From the NCBI GenBank assembly GCA_018806915.1, contig JAGKQI010000086.1:682001-746000 (forward strand): a stretch of 64,000 nt of DNA, given 5' to 3'. A program made the position numbers and the translations under genes. Positions within the stretch are counted from its first letter, which is position 1. Each line of letters opens with the position of its first letter. This DNA comes from Phytophthora colocasiae (taxonomy: Eukaryota; Oomycota; Peronosporomycetes; Peronosporales; Peronosporaceae). Below are positions 1-10,208 of this stretch, piece after piece. The notes under the pieces were generated by a model that worked only from the letters and a program-made list of their open reading frames with translations, had not been told where the DNA came from and did not search any database.

Positions 1-2957
1 ATATGCCACCTATGGAAGTGAAATTGAAACCTGGTGCAATACCAGTGAGATGCCGAGCACGCCGATACTCGCCTGCTCATCGTGAATTCCTCAAAAACAC
101 GTTGACGCCTTACTTGCAGCTGGGCTATGCTATCGAAACCCCAAAAGCAGTTGGTGCTCGCCTCCGTTGGTGGTGAATAAGCCTGAGGTAAATGCTTTTC
201 GTATGACAGTGGATGTTCGAGGGCCTAACGAATGTGTGGAGACGATCGTGTGGCCAATGCCGATTCTTGAGGCGGCGTTCGAGCAATTACGTGGATCTTC
301 TCGATACTTCTCGTTAGACTTTTTTAAGGGATTTTGGCAGTTTGCTATGGCAGTGTGGTGTCAACAGATCTATTCTATCCTGACCGAAGAAGGGGTCATT
401 ACACCCACGCGCGTCCTGATGGGGGGAACCAACAGCGTGGCTTATGTACAATCGACTGTCCAGGAGATGTTCTCAGAGCTATTTAACAACGGTTTGATGA
501 TTTGGATCGATGATCTACTCGGCTACGAGGAGAGCGATGAGGCCCTACTGGTGTTGCTGCAGAAGGTATTGCAAATATGCGCTGACAAGGGTTTGAAACT
601 CAATCCAAAGAAGTTTCATTTTATTTAAGAGAAGCACTTGGGTGTGGTCGGGTCGTCTCAGGAGAAGGCGTTCGTCACGACCCTGCCAGGATTGACGCTC
701 TGGCAAAACTCCCAGCACCAACAACAGGACAGGAGCTGCAACAATTCGTTTGCGCACTGAATTGGATGCGGACTTCGCTTCCTGCTTTTAACAAGCTAGT
801 CCATCCACTGGTGAAAATGATGGAGAAGGTGTATGACCAGGCTGGTGGCCGCAAGAAGACCCAAGTTCGGGCAGTGAAGCTCAGTGACGTAGGTTGGGGT
901 GATGACGAAACGGCCTGTGTGGAACGATGCAAGCTTGCGTTGAAAAATGCACTGCAATTGGCGCATCCGGACCCTGAAAAACTGCTCACTGTCTACACGG
1001 ATGCTAGTGACGAGCATTGGGGGGCCGCAATTACTCAGATTCCCCGAGATCAAGCTCAGCGACCAATTAGTGAGCAGGAACATGAACCGTTGATGATGTT
1101 GAGCGGGTCTTTCTCGGGGGCAGCACGACGATGGGCTATAGTGGAAAAAGAAGCTTACGCAATAGTGGAAACTTGCCGACGAGCAGATTATTTGCTTCAT
1201 CGCCCAGATGGGTTTGCACTGTTCACGGACCATCGAAACCTGTGCTACATTTTTGACCCACATAGTGTCGCGAAGTCTGTGGCCAAGTACACCGCGGACA
1301 AACTGCATCGCTGGTCACTCCTGCTGATGGGCTACCAGTACGAAATCCATGATATCGCTGGTGACGACAACGTATGGGCAGACTTATTGTCGAGATGGGG
1401 CTCGTCTTTCAAGACGGTTTGTGCAATTTGGCAAGTGCCACTACCTCTTTCTCCACAGCTGGAAGACAACTTCGTCTGGCCAACGCTTCAAGTTATTTCA
1501 ACTGCTCAAAATTCAGCGCAACCACCAAGAGATATGAAGCAGTGCCAAGATGACTCATTGTGGAAAGATGGAGACGGTCGCATCTGGATACCGGACGATG
1601 CAACAGATCTGCAAGTCCGTGTGTGTGTTGTTGGCCATTTTGGCATTGCTGGACACCGAGGTGCTGCGGTAACGCTACAGCAGATCAGTGATCGATTTGT
1701 GTGGACCGACATACAGAAGGACGTTGAGTTTTTGTTCGAAGATGTCTACACTGTGCTAGTACGCTTGGAGGTCCGCCTCAAGCACGGATTCTCGGTGAAG
1801 CTATGCACGCAGACCGCCCTAACGAGCTAATCCATTGGGACTTCTTGTATTTAGGGGAGAGTGTCACGAACCAGGAATATGTGTTAGTTATCAAAGACGA
1901 CGCATCCAAGTTTACGTGGCTTTTGCCGAACGAGACGGCAGACGCAGATGCTACGTTTACAGGTCTAATGGAGTGGTTTGCGTCTTTTGGAGTGTGCCGA
2001 AGCTGGGTTAGCGATCAGGGAACCCACTTCAAGAACAAGACAATCGAAGCTTTGCAACATGCACTCGGCGCACACCACCACTTCACTACGGCACGCTGTC
2101 CTTGGGCTAACGGGACAGTTGAAGTGGTAATGCGAGAAGTACTACGCTGCTGTCGCGCATTGCTGTCCGAGTGGAGGCTGCAGCCGAGTGAATGGCCCTG
2201 AGTAATCAAGATCGTGCAGATGGTGCTAAACAACTCGCCGTCGCCATCACTGGGCGGAATAGCACCTATCACTGCAATGACAGGACTGACAGCTATGGGA
2301 CCAACTGATCATATTGCGCTACCTGGGTCTATTAAGACTACTACACTGGAGCAAATACAGGCTACCCAGCGCGATAACGTTGGACGTCTGAAGCAGGCAC
2401 TAGAAGACATGCACAAACAGTGCAGCCGAGTAAATTCGAATGTGAGAGCTGCTGGTCGTGCTAGTCACGGCAACAAGAAAGGCACAACGATGGCACAGTT
2501 CGACATTGGGGATTTTGTGTTGTATGCTGATGTGTGGCAACATACGCGCAGTAAACTTCGCGTGAAGTGGTGTGGTCCAGCCCAAGTGACCGACACCGTG
2601 TCAAATTGGATATTCGTGATCCAAAACCTAGTAACAGGGCAAAAGCGGGAGGCGCATGCTAGTCGCCTAAAGTTCTACGCGGACGAGTCCCTGAATGTGA
2701 CGGAGAACCTGTTATTGCACATCGCCCACAACAGTGAAGGTCACGTGGTGGACAACTTGCTGGAGGCGCGCTACAATCGTCACGAGAAGCGCCATGAGAT
2801 CAAGGTCCACTGGCGAGGTCTGAGCAAACACGAAGACTCGTGGGAACCCGCAGATGTTCTGCTGCAGGATGTCCCTGCTGTGGTTAAGGCTTTCGTTCAC
2901 AGTAACGCAAAGCTGGCACCGGTGAAGGCGTTGCGCAAGGCGCTACAAGTCAAGTAG
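1..2957 (+). pseudogene. Decayed Gypsy gag-pol, 5' truncated by the window edge
   Basis: This stretch is a near-identical copy of 5488-8447 in the intact element to its right. It covers the end of the protease-RT linker, reverse transcriptase, RNase H, integrase and chromodomain. Comparison of the two copies shows three one-base deletions here, all in homopolymers: A6 to A5 near 95, T5 to T4 near 620, and T6 to T5 near 1730. There is also a CGA to TGA nonsense change at about 2200. The reading frame is therefore broken into pieces at 167-628, 766-1830, 1803-2201 and 2214-2957. Apart from these changes the sequence is almost unchanged, so the copy is young or the deletions are sequencing errors. 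The upstream part, including gag and its own 5' LTR, lies outside the window. Confidence 0.9.
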
Positions 2958-3011
2958 CGACAACAGCTCTCAGCGTGGAGCGCTTGCATATCTACATTGA
3001 AAGATCTCCTC

Positions 3012-3021
3012 GAGGGGGAAG
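3012..3021 (+). other. Polypurine tract before shared LTR
   Basis: The purine run gagggggaag directly abuts the TGTTG start of the LTR, as expected for the plus-strand priming site of a Gypsy element. An identical tract lies at 8502-8511. Confidence 0.7.
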
Positions 3022-3282
3022 TGTTGTAGCTGAAGCTACATCGTCTTGCAGTTGCTGGGGTCAAGCCAAGCAACACAAGTACTTTGTAGAAGAGTTACGG
3101 CTACGACTACAGCAAGTAAGGACGGTTGCTGAACTACGGAATGTTACGCAAGGACAGCAAGCATGGACCGTTATTACGTGGAATCCAATCTCTAAGAGCA
3201 TACATAGGAAGAGAACAGCTAGTGAAAACTACAGGCTACTCAATACATATCACTTCTACATTTGCATTCGAGCGACACAACA
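3022..3282 (+). repeat. Shared LTR: 3' LTR of left copy and 5' LTR of intact Gypsy
   Basis: This 261 bp LTR begins TGTTG and ends CAACA, a 5 bp terminal inverted repeat with TG..CA ends. By eye it is identical to 8512-8772. It is preceded by the polypurine tract of the left copy and followed by the leader of the right copy, so one LTR serves both elements. It contains no stop in the gag frame, which is why an open frame appears to begin inside it at 3126. The real gag start is probably at 3315. Confidence 0.92.
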
Positions 3283-3295
3283 AAGAATTCTTTAG
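3283..3295 (+). other. Candidate primer-binding site aagaattctttag
   Basis: These 13 bases follow the 5' LTR directly. The same 13 bases follow the 5' LTR of the second, diverged Gypsy element at 26298. Conservation at the exact position where reverse transcription is primed supports a primer-binding role. The usual TGG, complementary to a tRNA 3' CCA end, is absent at the start. The core aagaattctt is palindromic. Which primer it would pair with is not known to me. Confidence 0.45.
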
Positions 3296-3314
3296 CTGGG
3301 AAGTCGCTCCCAGC

Positions 3315-6300
3315 ATGGAAGAAGCCGACGAAGCGATGGTGGTTCACTCTGATAGTGAGATGCCGGTAGCTGTATACCCACCGCTGCCGCCGTATCCGGA
3401 CGTCGACCTGCAGTTTCAGGAAACGACAACGAGAACGGCGAGGATCCAAGGCAGCGACACCAATCGTCAAGTTGAGGCTCTAGCTCAGACTGCAGCCGCT
3501 GCTCATCAGGAGACGACTGCGAAGCTAGGCCAGGTGCAACGTCAGCAAGACCATCTTGCGGCAAAAACGTCTGAGTACCTACAAGCGCAACATGATCGTC
3601 AGTCTGCGCTGCTCGATCAGCAACTAGAGATGCGTAAGCAGATGGAGGACCATCGGCAGTTTCTCGAGGAACAGTACCGGTTGCTGAAGGCTGCTGAAGA
3701 AGCAGTTGGGCTGCAGGGGCAACGACTGGAGAGCTTGGCAGAGGCGGTGCAGCCTCACTTGCAGGCTCGATGGGGGGCTTTCGCTCAAGGTGCTGCTCCT
3801 TCAGCTGACAGTCGACCCGTAGAGGAATCACCTGCCGTCACCGTGGCTGCAGGAACTAACCTGCCTGTACCACCCATATACAGGGGCAGTTCAAAAAAAG
3901 AGAAGCGTGATTTCATGGATAGCTACGCAATTTACACGCGACGCATCAAGGCGTTAAACCAGGGCACTCAGGCAAAAATTTTCGTCATGCCGTTAAGTGC
4001 GTGCATTGAACAAGGCACCATGGTGAGAATTTGTGGGTTTGAATTGTTCAAGGATGAAAAGGACGTGACCGAGTCTGAGTGGCGAGATTATTTCTTGTCG
4101 GCCCGCGTACCAGACAATACAGCTTATAAGACACTGGACCGGGAAGTAAAGACACTTTGCATGGACACAAATCTGCAGGACGCAGAGTCCCGCTTGTCCA
4201 GGTTGATGGCGGACTTCTATGAGATTATTGACCGCCTGAACATGGAAGATGTGGTGCACGAGGAGCCGAAGAAGGTGGTTGGGTATTTAGTCGACGGGCT
4301 TCGACCTCCTGCTTTTAAGGCTGCGGTGAGGGATCAACTCAGTCGCCAAGTGCACAAGCCAACTAAGTCCAGCGTCCAGACGTTCTTGAAGTGGCTCCGC
4401 ACTGAGCTTGAAGGATTCATGCGATTCGAGGCCCACATATCGGTGCAGCAGCAGTCAGGTAACGCGTCCAGGACTAATCAGCAGCAAAACGTCCCTTCCC
4501 AGTCGAAGAAAGGACAAAGTGGGTCAAATAACACGGCTCGAGTGACAGAAAAAAACACTACATCGCAACCAAAGCAGGCGAATGCTCGCAAAGGATATCA
4601 GGTCGGACAGGCTAAGCAGGAGAGGCAGGCCAGACAGTGTTTTAAATGCGGTGATCAGGCTCATGGTGTTTTCCAGTGCCCGGAGGTCGCTAGCCCCGTG
4701 GAGGCAAAGGAGCTCTATGAAAAGAGCACCGGCCGCAAAGTCGTAAAGCCTGTACTGACTGTGAGTACAAGAATCCATGAGGATGACAGGACGCCGTCAG
4801 CGATACTATGCAAGGTAATGGAGCTTGTTGAGACCTGTATCACGCCGGACAGTGCAGCAGAAGTGTCAATCGTCACGACTAAATTGCTAAAAGCTCTCTC
4901 GGACCGCGGAATATGGCTAAACTATCTCGAAATTGCTGATCACGCTGGTGTGACTGGCATTGGCGATAAACCCGTAACAGTGAAGAACAAAGTGAAGCTG
5001 AATTTAAGATTCACGACACCAGGGGGGCCATTAATTCTGCACAACGTGATCTGCTGGGTGACTGACCGACTACCACCGGGAGTTGGTGAATTGTTGCTAT
5101 CGAAGTGGATCATGCAGAAACTAGGTTACAGTCCCGAAAAACTGTTAGCTGGGGCACAGCAGGTAAGCGAGGCGTGGGATATGGGAGATGTCGACGATGG
5201 TCCTCTGGGTAAGGCCGCCAGTGTACTAGCCTACGCCAGAAGTGCTGAGAACCCAAATCCAACACCTGAGGAGGCTGACCTCGTGGAAGAGGAAGATCAG
5301 GCATGCTTTCCCGACTTCTCCACTGGAAAGGAACAGGAACACGCGGAGATAAGGTCAATATTGCTCGAGAAAGTTGATGAGGCACGTAAATTGGGTGCGA
5401 ACGAGGAATTTCTCCAGGAGTTGGAGCAAATTTTGATGCAGTTCATTGACGTGTTTCGCATCATTATCGGCAGGGACCCTCCGGTCGATATGCCACCTAT
5501 GGAAGTGAAATTGAAACCTGGTGCAATACCAGTGAGATGCCGAGCACGCCGATACTCGCCTGCTCATCGTGAATTCCTCAAAAAACACGTTGACGCCTTA
5601 CTTGCAGCTGGGCTATGCTATCGAAACCCCAAAAGCAGTTGGTGCTCGCCTCCGTTGGTGGTGAATAAGCCTGAGGTAAATGCTTTTCGTATGACAGTGG
5701 ATGTTCGAGGGCCTAACGAATGTGTGGAGACGATCGTGTGGCCAATGCCGATTCTTGAGGCGGCGTTCGAGCAATTACGTGGATCTTCTCGATACTTCTC
5801 GTTAGACTTTTTTAAGGGATTTTGGCAGTTTGCTATGGCAGTGTGGTGTCAACAGATCTATTCTATCCTGACCGAAGAAGGGGTCATTACACCCACGCGC
5901 GTCCTGATGGGGGGAACCAACAGCGTGGCTTATGTACAATCGACTGTCCAGGAGATGTTCTCAGAGCTATTTAACAACGGTTTGATGATTTGGATCGATG
6001 ATCTACTTGGCTACGAGGAGAGCGATGAGGCCCTACTGGTGTTGCTGCAGAAGGTATTGCAAATATGCGCTGACAAGGGTTTGAAACTCAATCCAAAGAA
6101 GTGTCATTTTTATTTAAGAGAAGCACTTTGGTGTGGCCGGGTCGTCTCAGGAGAAGGCGTTCGACACGACCCTGCCAGGATTGATGCTCTGGCAAAACTC
6201 CCAGCACCAACAACAGGCCAGGAGCTGCAACAATTCGTTTGCGCACTGAATTGGATGCGGACTTCGCTTCCTGCTTTTAACAAGCTAGTCCATCCACTGG

Positions 6301-8447
6301 TGAAAATGATGGAGAAGGTGTATGACCAGGCTGGTGGCCGCAAGAAGACCCAAGTTCGGGCAGTGAAGCTCAGTGACGTAGGTTGGGGTGATGACGAAAC
6401 GGCCTGTGTGGAACGATGCAAGCTTGCGTTGAAAAATGCACTGCAATTGGCGCATCCGGACCCTGAAAAACTGCTCACTGTCTACACGGATGCTAGTGAC
6501 GAGCATTGGGGGGCCGCAATTACTCAGATTCCCCGAGATCAAGCTCAGCGACCAATTAGTGAGCAGGAACATGAACCGTTGATGATGTTGAGCGGGTCTT
6601 TCTCGGGGGCAGCACGACGATGGGCTATAGTGGAAAAAGAAGCTTACGCAATAGTGGAAACTTGCCGACGAGCAGATTATTTGCTTCATCGCCCAGATGG
6701 GTTTGCACTGTTCACGGACCATCGAAACCTGTGCTACATTTTTGACCCACATAGTGTCGCGAAGTCTGTGGCCAAGTACACCGCGGACAAACTGCATCGC
6801 TGGTCACTCCTGCTGATGGGCTACCAGTACGAAATCCATGATATCGCTGGTGACGACAACGTATGGGCAGACTTATTGTCGAGATGGGGCTCGTCTTTCA
6901 AGACGGTTTGTGCAATTTGGCAAGTGCCACTACCTCTTTCTCCACAGCTGGAAGACAACTTCGTCTGGCCAACGCTTCAAGTTATTTCAACTGCTCAAAA
7001 TTCAGCGCAACCACCAAGAGATATGAAGCAGTGCCAAGATGACTCATTGTGGAAAGATGGAGACGGTCGCATCTGGATACCGGACGATGCAACAGATCTG
7101 CAAGTCCGTGTGTGTGTTGTTGGCCATTTTGGCATTGCTGGACACCGAGGTGCTGCGGTAACGCTACAGCAGATCAGTGATCGATTTGTGTGGACCGACA
7201 TACAGAAGGACGTTGAGTTTTTTGTTCGAAGATGTCTACACTGTGCTAGTACGCTTGGAGGTCCGCCTCAAGCACGGATTCTCGGTGAAGCTATGCACGC
7301 AGACCGCCCTAACGAGCTAATCCATTGGGACTTCTTGTATTTAGGGGAGAGTGTCACGAACCAGGAATATGTGTTAGTTATCAAAGACGACGCATCCAAG
7401 TTTACGTGGCTTTTGCCGAACGAGACGGCAGACGCAGATGCTACGTTTACAGGTCTAATGGAGTGGTTTGCGTCTTTTGGAGTGTGCCGAAGCTGGGTTA
7501 GCGATCAGGGAACCCACTTCAAGAACAAGACAATCGAAGCTTTGCAACATGCACTCGGCGCACACCACCACTTCACTACGGCACGCTGTCCTTGGGCTAA
7601 CGGGACAGTTGAAGTGGTAATGCGAGAAGTACTACGCTGCTGTCGCGCATTGCTGTCCGAGTGGAGGCTGCAGCCGAGTGAATGGCCCCGAGTAATCAAG
7701 ATCGTGCAGATGGTGCTAAACAACTCGCCGTCGCCATCACTGGGCGGAATAGCACCTATCACTGCAATGACAGGACTGACAGCTATGGGACCAACTGATC
7801 ATATTGCGCTACCTGGGTCTATTAAGACTACTACACTGGAGCAAATACAGGCTACCCAGCGCGATAACGTTGGACGTCTGAAGCAGGCACTAGAAGACAT
7901 GCACAAACAGTGCAGCCGAGTAAATTCGAATGTGAGAGCTGCTGGTCGTGCTAGTCACGGCAACAAGAAAGGCACAACGATGGCACAGTTCGACATTGGG
8001 GATTTTGTGTTGTATGCTGATGTGTGGCAACATACGCGCAGTAAACTTCGCGTGAAGTGGTGTGGTCCAGCCCAAGTGACCGACACCGTGTCAAATTGGA
8101 TATTCGTGATCCAAAACCTAGTAACAGGGCAAAAGCGGGAGGCGCATGCTAGTCGCCTAAAGTTCTACGCGGACGAGTCCCTGAATGTGACGGAGAACCT
8201 GTTATTGCACATCGCCCACAACAGTGAAGGTCACGTGGTGGACAACTTGCTGGAGGCGCGCTACAATCGTCACGAGAAGCGCCATGAGATCAAGGTCCAC
8301 TGGCGAGGTCTGAGCAAACACGAAGACTCGTGGGAACCCGCAGATGTTCTGCTGCAGGATGTCCCTGCTGTGGTTAAGGCTTTCGTTCACAGTAACGCAA
8401 AGCTGGCACCGGTGAAGGCGTTGCGCAAGGCGCTACAAGTCAAGTAG
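3315..8447 (+). CDS. Gypsy gag-pol polyprotein with C-terminal chromodomain
   Basis: A single frame of 1,710 aa if the ATG at 3315, just after the leader, is used. Gag occupies about residues 1-440: a Gln/Glu-rich coiled coil, then a capsid-like region. A CCHC knuckle (CFKCGDQAHGVFQCP) lies near residue 441. The protease region reads TPDSAAEVSIV, with D-S-A where retropepsins have D-S/T-G. RT has IWIDDLLGYE as the active-site box near 5990. RNase H shows VYTDASDEHWG and FTDHRNL. Integrase has an HHCC zinc region (HFGIAGHRGA..CLHC), then WDFLYLG, SDQGTHF and NGTVEVV, with exactly 35 residues between the second Asp and the Glu. The chromodomain near the end contains IKVHWRGLSKHEDSWEP. A single frame without gag/pol frameshift is common in chromoviruses. 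It is probably active or recently active, unless the protease variant inactivates it. Confidence 0.95.
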   Translation: MEEADEAMVVHSDSEMPVAVYPPLPPYPDVDLQFQETTTRTARIQGSDTNRQVEALAQTAAAAHQETTAKLGQVQRQQDHLAAKTSEYLQAQHDRQSALLDQQLEMRKQMEDHRQFLEEQYRLLKAAEEAVGLQGQRLESLAEAVQPHLQARWGAFAQGAAPSADSRPVEESPAVTVAAGTNLPVPPIYRGSSKKEKRDFMDSYAIYTRRIKALNQGTQAKIFVMPLSACIEQGTMVRICGFELFKDEKDVTESEWRDYFLSARVPDNTAYKTLDREVKTLCMDTNLQDAESRLSRLMADFYEIIDRLNMEDVVHEEPKKVVGYLVDGLRPPAFKAAVRDQLSRQVHKPTKSSVQTFLKWLRTELEGFMRFEAHISVQQQSGNASRTNQQQNVPSQSKKGQSGSNNTARVTEKNTTSQPKQANARKGYQVGQAKQERQARQCFKCGDQAHGVFQCPEVASPVEAKELYEKSTGRKVVKPVLTVSTRIHEDDRTPSAILCKVMELVETCITPDSAAEVSIVTTKLLKALSDRGIWLNYLEIADHAGVTGIGDKPVTVKNKVKLNLRFTTPGGPLILHNVICWVTDRLPPGVGELLLSKWIMQKLGYSPEKLLAGAQQVSEAWDMGDVDDGPLGKAASVLAYARSAENPNPTPEEADLVEEEDQACFPDFSTGKEQEHAEIRSILLEKVDEARKLGANEEFLQELEQILMQFIDVFRIIIGRDPPVDMPPMEVKLKPGAIPVRCRARRYSPAHREFLKKHVDALLAAGLCYRNPKSSWCSPPLVVNKPEVNAFRMTVDVRGPNECVETIVWPMPILEAAFEQLRGSSRYFSLDFFKGFWQFAMAVWCQQIYSILTEEGVITPTRVLMGGTNSVAYVQSTVQEMFSELFNNGLMIWIDDLLGYEESDEALLVLLQKVLQICADKGLKLNPKKCHFYLREALWCGRVVSGEGVRHDPARIDALAKLPAPTTGQELQQFVCALNWMRTSLPAFNKLVHPLVKMMEKVYDQAGGRKKTQVRAVKLSDVGWGDDETACVERCKLALKNALQLAHPDPEKLLTVYTDASDEHWGAAITQIPRDQAQRPISEQEHEPLMMLSGSFSGAARRWAIVEKEAYAIVETCRRADYLLHRPDGFALFTDHRNLCYIFDPHSVAKSVAKYTADKLHRWSLLLMGYQYEIHDIAGDDNVWADLLSRWGSSFKTVCAIWQVPLPLSPQLEDNFVWPTLQVISTAQNSAQPPRDMKQCQDDSLWKDGDGRIWIPDDATDLQVRVCVVGHFGIAGHRGAAVTLQQISDRFVWTDIQKDVEFFVRRCLHCASTLGGPPQARILGEAMHADRPNELIHWDFLYLGESVTNQEYVLVIKDDASKFTWLLPNETADADATFTGLMEWFASFGVCRSWVSDQGTHFKNKTIEALQHALGAHHHFTTARCPWANGTVEVVMREVLRCCRALLSEWRLQPSEWPRVIKIVQMVLNNSPSPSLGGIAPITAMTGLTAMGPTDHIALPGSIKTTTLEQIQATQRDNVGRLKQALEDMHKQCSRVNSNVRAAGRASHGNKKGTTMAQFDIGDFVLYADVWQHTRSKLRVKWCGPAQVTDTVSNWIFVIQNLVTGQKREAHASRLKFYADESLNVTENLLLHIAHNSEGHVVDNLLEARYNRHEKRHEIKVHWRGLSKHEDSWEPADVLLQDVPAVVKAFVHSNAKLAPVKALRKALQVK

Positions 8448-8511
8448 CGACAACAGCTCTCAGCGTGGAGCGCTTGCATATCTACATTGAAAGATCTCCT
8501 CGAGGGGGAAG

Positions 8512-8772
8512 TGTTGTAGCTGAAGCTACATCGTCTTGCAGTTGCTGGGGTCAAGCCAAGCAACACAAGTACTTTGTAGAAGAGTTACGGCTACGACTAC
8601 AGCAAGTAAGGACGGTTGCTGAACTACGGAATGTTACGCAAGGACAGCAAGCATGGACCGTTATTACGTGGAATCCAATCTCTAAGAGCATACATAGGAA
8701 GAGAACAGCTAGTGAAAACTACAGGCTACTCAATACATATCACTTCTACATTTGCATTCGAGCGACACAACA
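8512..8772 (+). repeat. 3' LTR of intact Gypsy element
   Basis: A 261 bp LTR, by eye the same as 3022-3282 from TGTTG to CAACA. It is preceded by the polypurine tract at 8502-8511. Host-like sequence starts at 8773. Confidence 0.93.
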
Positions 8773-9639
8773 TATTCCTTCATCAATCTACTAAAAGCTC
8801 GTTCTGGAGTACAAAAGCTGGATCGACACTTTCGATTGACGTGGGAGATCATGCAAGTGATTATTACGACTGTAATTGCAGTCGTTCTACATTCTTCGTA
8901 CCTCACTTCTCTGCCTTGGATCGTGGATTACAATGGGAAACTACTCCGGAAAACCACACTAGAAGGAGCGAAATACTGCGGTTTACACGACTCGTGCATC
9001 GTTATGAGACTCAACCTGGCTATTATGGCAGTGATTGCTTCTACCCTCTTAGGACTCATCGCTCTATCAGCCTCATACATGGTACAGAAGCACAGTAGTC
9101 CCTGGGTTCATCTTACTCACTCATTACGTAGAATTCGCCTCGGAAGTCACGTGAAAAGCTTTGAAGGACCGAAAACTGCACTGGACAAAGTCTCTAGAGG
9201 TCAAACACCTCACATTTCCGTTCTACCACGCGCTCGTTTCGCTATCAAAGCCAAACGAGTAGGGCCAGACGCCCACCCCATCGCCACTACTCGTACTACC
9301 TTTGAGGAATTCTGTCTCGGCTCCGAATTCACGAAACTCTTCATGGACTGCGATGATTTCGCCTATGTGACGTTCATGGATAAGCGCTGCACAAGTGTAG
9401 AAGCGCTTCTACTTACGGGATATTTATTCTATGGCAAACACGTATACCAGGCGCCGTCAGTTGTTCTCCTTTTGCTGGCCAGACTCTTCCCACCCAAATT
9501 TTTGAGAACGTTCAACATTCTACTACTACGCTGGTGGGTTCACCCTCAGCATGGGACACTCACTCACGCGCTGTCCTGTACTTGGTACACAGCTAGTGAA
9601 GAGAACTATTGGATCTCGGAAGCCACGCCCATTTCCTAA
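8773..9639 (+). pseudogene. 3' remnant of a host membrane-protein gene
   Basis: An open frame of about 290 codons begins exactly where the LTR ends and stops at 9639. Its upstream part is missing, so the retrotransposon appears to have cut off the 5' end. Two hydrophobic helices are visible: MQVIITTVIAVVLHSSYL near the start, and LNLAIMAVIASTLLGLIALS about 50 residues later. The C-terminal part is soluble and basic, then ends WISEATPIS. I do not recognise a named family. It resembles the large sets of unnamed multi-helix proteins in Phytophthora, but that is an inference. The frame may open a few codons inside the LTR, which would be accidental. Confidence 0.5.
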
Positions 9640-9767
9640 TGTTTCTCTTTTTAAATTATTTAGGATTTCGTGACTGGGAGTGAACGTAGCTGCCAGCAAC
9701 GTTCACCGATTACCAGCAAGTTGCTGGTAATCGTCTGTGGATTGCGCTCATAGTGATGCTCTATCGG
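9640..9767. other. Non-coding spacer
   Basis: Short stretch after the gene remnant. It contains an imperfect palindromic run around gattaccagcaagttgctgg but no supported gene. Confidence 0.5.
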
Positions 9768-9875
9768 CCTCCTGTGCTCGTGGTTGAAGGGTGTTGAAGG
9801 GTGTTGAAGCCCATTCCCAATTCGAATTCCAACGCCTTATGAGTCTACCAACTACAACTATAGCTAGTCTAGATA
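9768..9875 (+). repeat. Left arm of an outer inverted repeat
   Basis: About 108 bp that reappears inverted, with small indels, at 11985-12112. Shared landmarks are cctcctgtgctcgtggttga, the segment around aattccaacgccttatgagt, and accaactacaactatagct. A short duplication (gggtgttgaa, twice) lies inside this arm. The Tc1 element starts exactly at its inner end. Confidence 0.75.
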
Positions 9876-10077
9876 CAGTGCACGCCGAAATTATAGCCGC
9901 ACTCGACAAGTGGGTCTATTTTGTAGAGAACCAAGAACGTGTAGCTACCTGAGGGTCTCAAAGTCGTGTAAAATGAATAGAAAACGTATACAGCAAGCGA
10001 AGGTGACAAATTCCAAGAAGGCTTCGAGCGGAGGCACAAAATCTATTTTTAGGTCGGATCAAAATTATAGCCGCACT
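9876..10077 (+). repeat. Left TIR of the Tc1 element
   Basis: A 202 bp arm starting CAGTGCACGCC after a TA. It carries the direct repeat aattatagccgcact near 9889 and again at its inner end, 10063-10077. Confidence 0.93.
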
Positions 10078-10208
10078 CGGAGTTATAAAGTTCAGTCGGG
10101 TAAAAAGCAAAATTGGAATGGTTATTTACGAAATAAATGAGACCTGTAGAAAGCTTTTTGAAAGACCTTTTTGAATCTGTTCTTAGATTCGCACAGAAGT
10201 GAAGAACG

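Larger units (their letters stand above)
3022..8772 (+). mobile_element. Complete Ty3/Gypsy chromodomain retrotransposon
   Basis: The element is 5,751 bp, with 261 bp LTRs at each end that look identical, a single intact gag-pol frame and a polypurine tract at 8502-8511. Domain order is gag, CCHC knuckle, protease, RT, RNase H, integrase, chromodomain, the order of the Gypsy superfamily. Identical LTRs imply a recent insertion or recent gene conversion. No target-site duplication can be scored because the left side is another copy of the same element rather than host DNA. The right LTR ends directly against a host gene remnant at 8773. Confidence 0.95.

Noticed and set aside
3126..3314. Upstream start of the gag-pol frame inside the LTR
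   Set aside because: The frame is open through the LTR by chance. The leader, the putative primer-binding site and the transcript start lie downstream of most of it, so the ATG at 3315 is preferred.
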